24,581 nt of DNA from Actinomycetota bacterium. Its GTDB lineage: Bacteria; Actinomycetota; Acidimicrobiia; Acidimicrobiales; RAAP-2. Location of the stretch: NCBI GenBank assembly GCA_009701115.1, contig WLKR01000001.1, forward strand, positions 1-24,581. Reading direction: 5' to 3'. Every line of letters starts with the position of its first letter. The first letter of the stretch is position 1. Below, in pieces: positions 24,325-24,581 of the stretch. The notes below the pieces were generated by a model. The model was not told where the DNA came from and ran no database searches. It was given only the letters and a program-made list of their open reading frames with translations. A program made the translations under genes and the position numbers.

Positions 24325-24581
24325 TTGGCTGGATTCAAGGTGAAGTTGTCAGTCGTCGTGATGGCGTCGTGACGGTCAATGTCGGCGGTGTGGGCTACGA
24401 CGTCATCGTGCCACAACGACTACTGGCCGACGCTCTCGCGGGGGAGCAGGTCACCTTCTTTATTCACACCAGCGTTCGTGAAGATGCCATCACCCTCTTC
24501 GGCTTCGCCGATGAGAATGAACGCTCAATGTTCCGACTACTGCTTTCGACGCCCGGAGTCGGGCCGAGTACGGCGCTTGGA
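24321..24581 (+). CDS. ruvA: Holliday junction branch migration protein RuvA, 3'-truncated
   Basis: Only the first 87 codons are in the window and the frame is still open at its end. The start is GTG at 24321, overlapping the ruvC stop. Translation gives MIGWIQGEVVSRRDGVV..., with NVGGVGYDV and a FFIHTSVREDAITLFGF segment that are classic for the RuvA N-terminal OB-fold. The visible end, RLLLSTPGVGPSTALG, is the first helix-hairpin-helix motif. RuvA binds the four-way junction as a tetramer and loads the RuvB motor; ruvB is expected downstream, outside the window. Confidence 0.95.
   Translation, partial: MIGWIQGEVVSRRDGVVTVNVGGVGYDVIVPQRLLADALAGEQVTFFIHTSVREDAITLFGFADENERSMFRLLLSTPGVGPSTALG

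Noticed and set aside
1..24581. tRNA genes, CRISPR array, insertion sequence or phage genes
   Set aside because: No cloverleaf-forming stretch, regularly spaced repeats, transposase or integrase was seen; nearly all bases are explained by coding sequence.

Overview
The window reads as a moderately GC-rich actinobacterial chromosome segment. The evidence is a mycobacterial-type phosphatidylinositol mannoside (PIM) cluster, a mycothiol ligase (MshC), an F420-linked NADPH oxidoreductase, an InhA-like enoyl reductase and frequent GTG starts. A deep, non-mycobacterial lineage such as Acidimicrobiia is my inference, not something the sequence proves. Coding density is very high and no non-coding stretch exceeds about 80 bases. 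I see no tRNA, rRNA, CRISPR array, insertion sequence or prophage gene.

Region 1 (1-11564) is a surface polysaccharide locus. It holds eight glycosyltransferase domains in six proteins, one Wzx/PST-type flippase and one polyprenyl-phosphate sugar phosphotransferase that would start the repeat unit. Two proteins are natural fusions: GT4-GT4 at 1037-3247 and GT2-GT4 at 3252-5360. The strand changes in blocks (three genes +, two -, one +, two -), and the two tail-to-tail junctions each overlap by exactly 4 bases. No Wzy polymerase or chain-length regulator is visible, so the locus probably continues upstream of base 1, where the first glycosyltransferase is already cut.

Region 2 (11604-16183) carries fabI (minus strand, just upstream of the sugar phosphotransferase), then divergently npdG, mshC and thrS. 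These serve fatty-acid synthesis, F420/NADPH redox, mycothiol synthesis and threonyl-tRNA charging.

Region 3 (14201-19345) is thrS - HIT hydrolase - PIP synthase (pgsA) - patA - pimA. This is the order I recall from Mycobacterium tuberculosis (Rv2614c-Rv2610c). Together these genes make the phosphatidylinositol lipid, mannosylate it and acylate the mannose.

Region 4 (19355-24581) continues on the plus strand. It has a membrane protein resembling an M48/HtpX protease with its zinc site erased, then pdxS-pdxT (pyridoxal 5'-phosphate synthase). Next come a secreted three-repeat surface protein with a possible sortase-like C-terminus, yebC, ruvC (with a candidate leaderless promoter) and the start of ruvA, cut by the window end. 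pdxS-pdxT-yebC-ruvC-ruvA also follows the mycobacterial gene order. The degenerate protease and the repeat protein are lineage-specific additions to that backbone and are the most novel-looking genes here.
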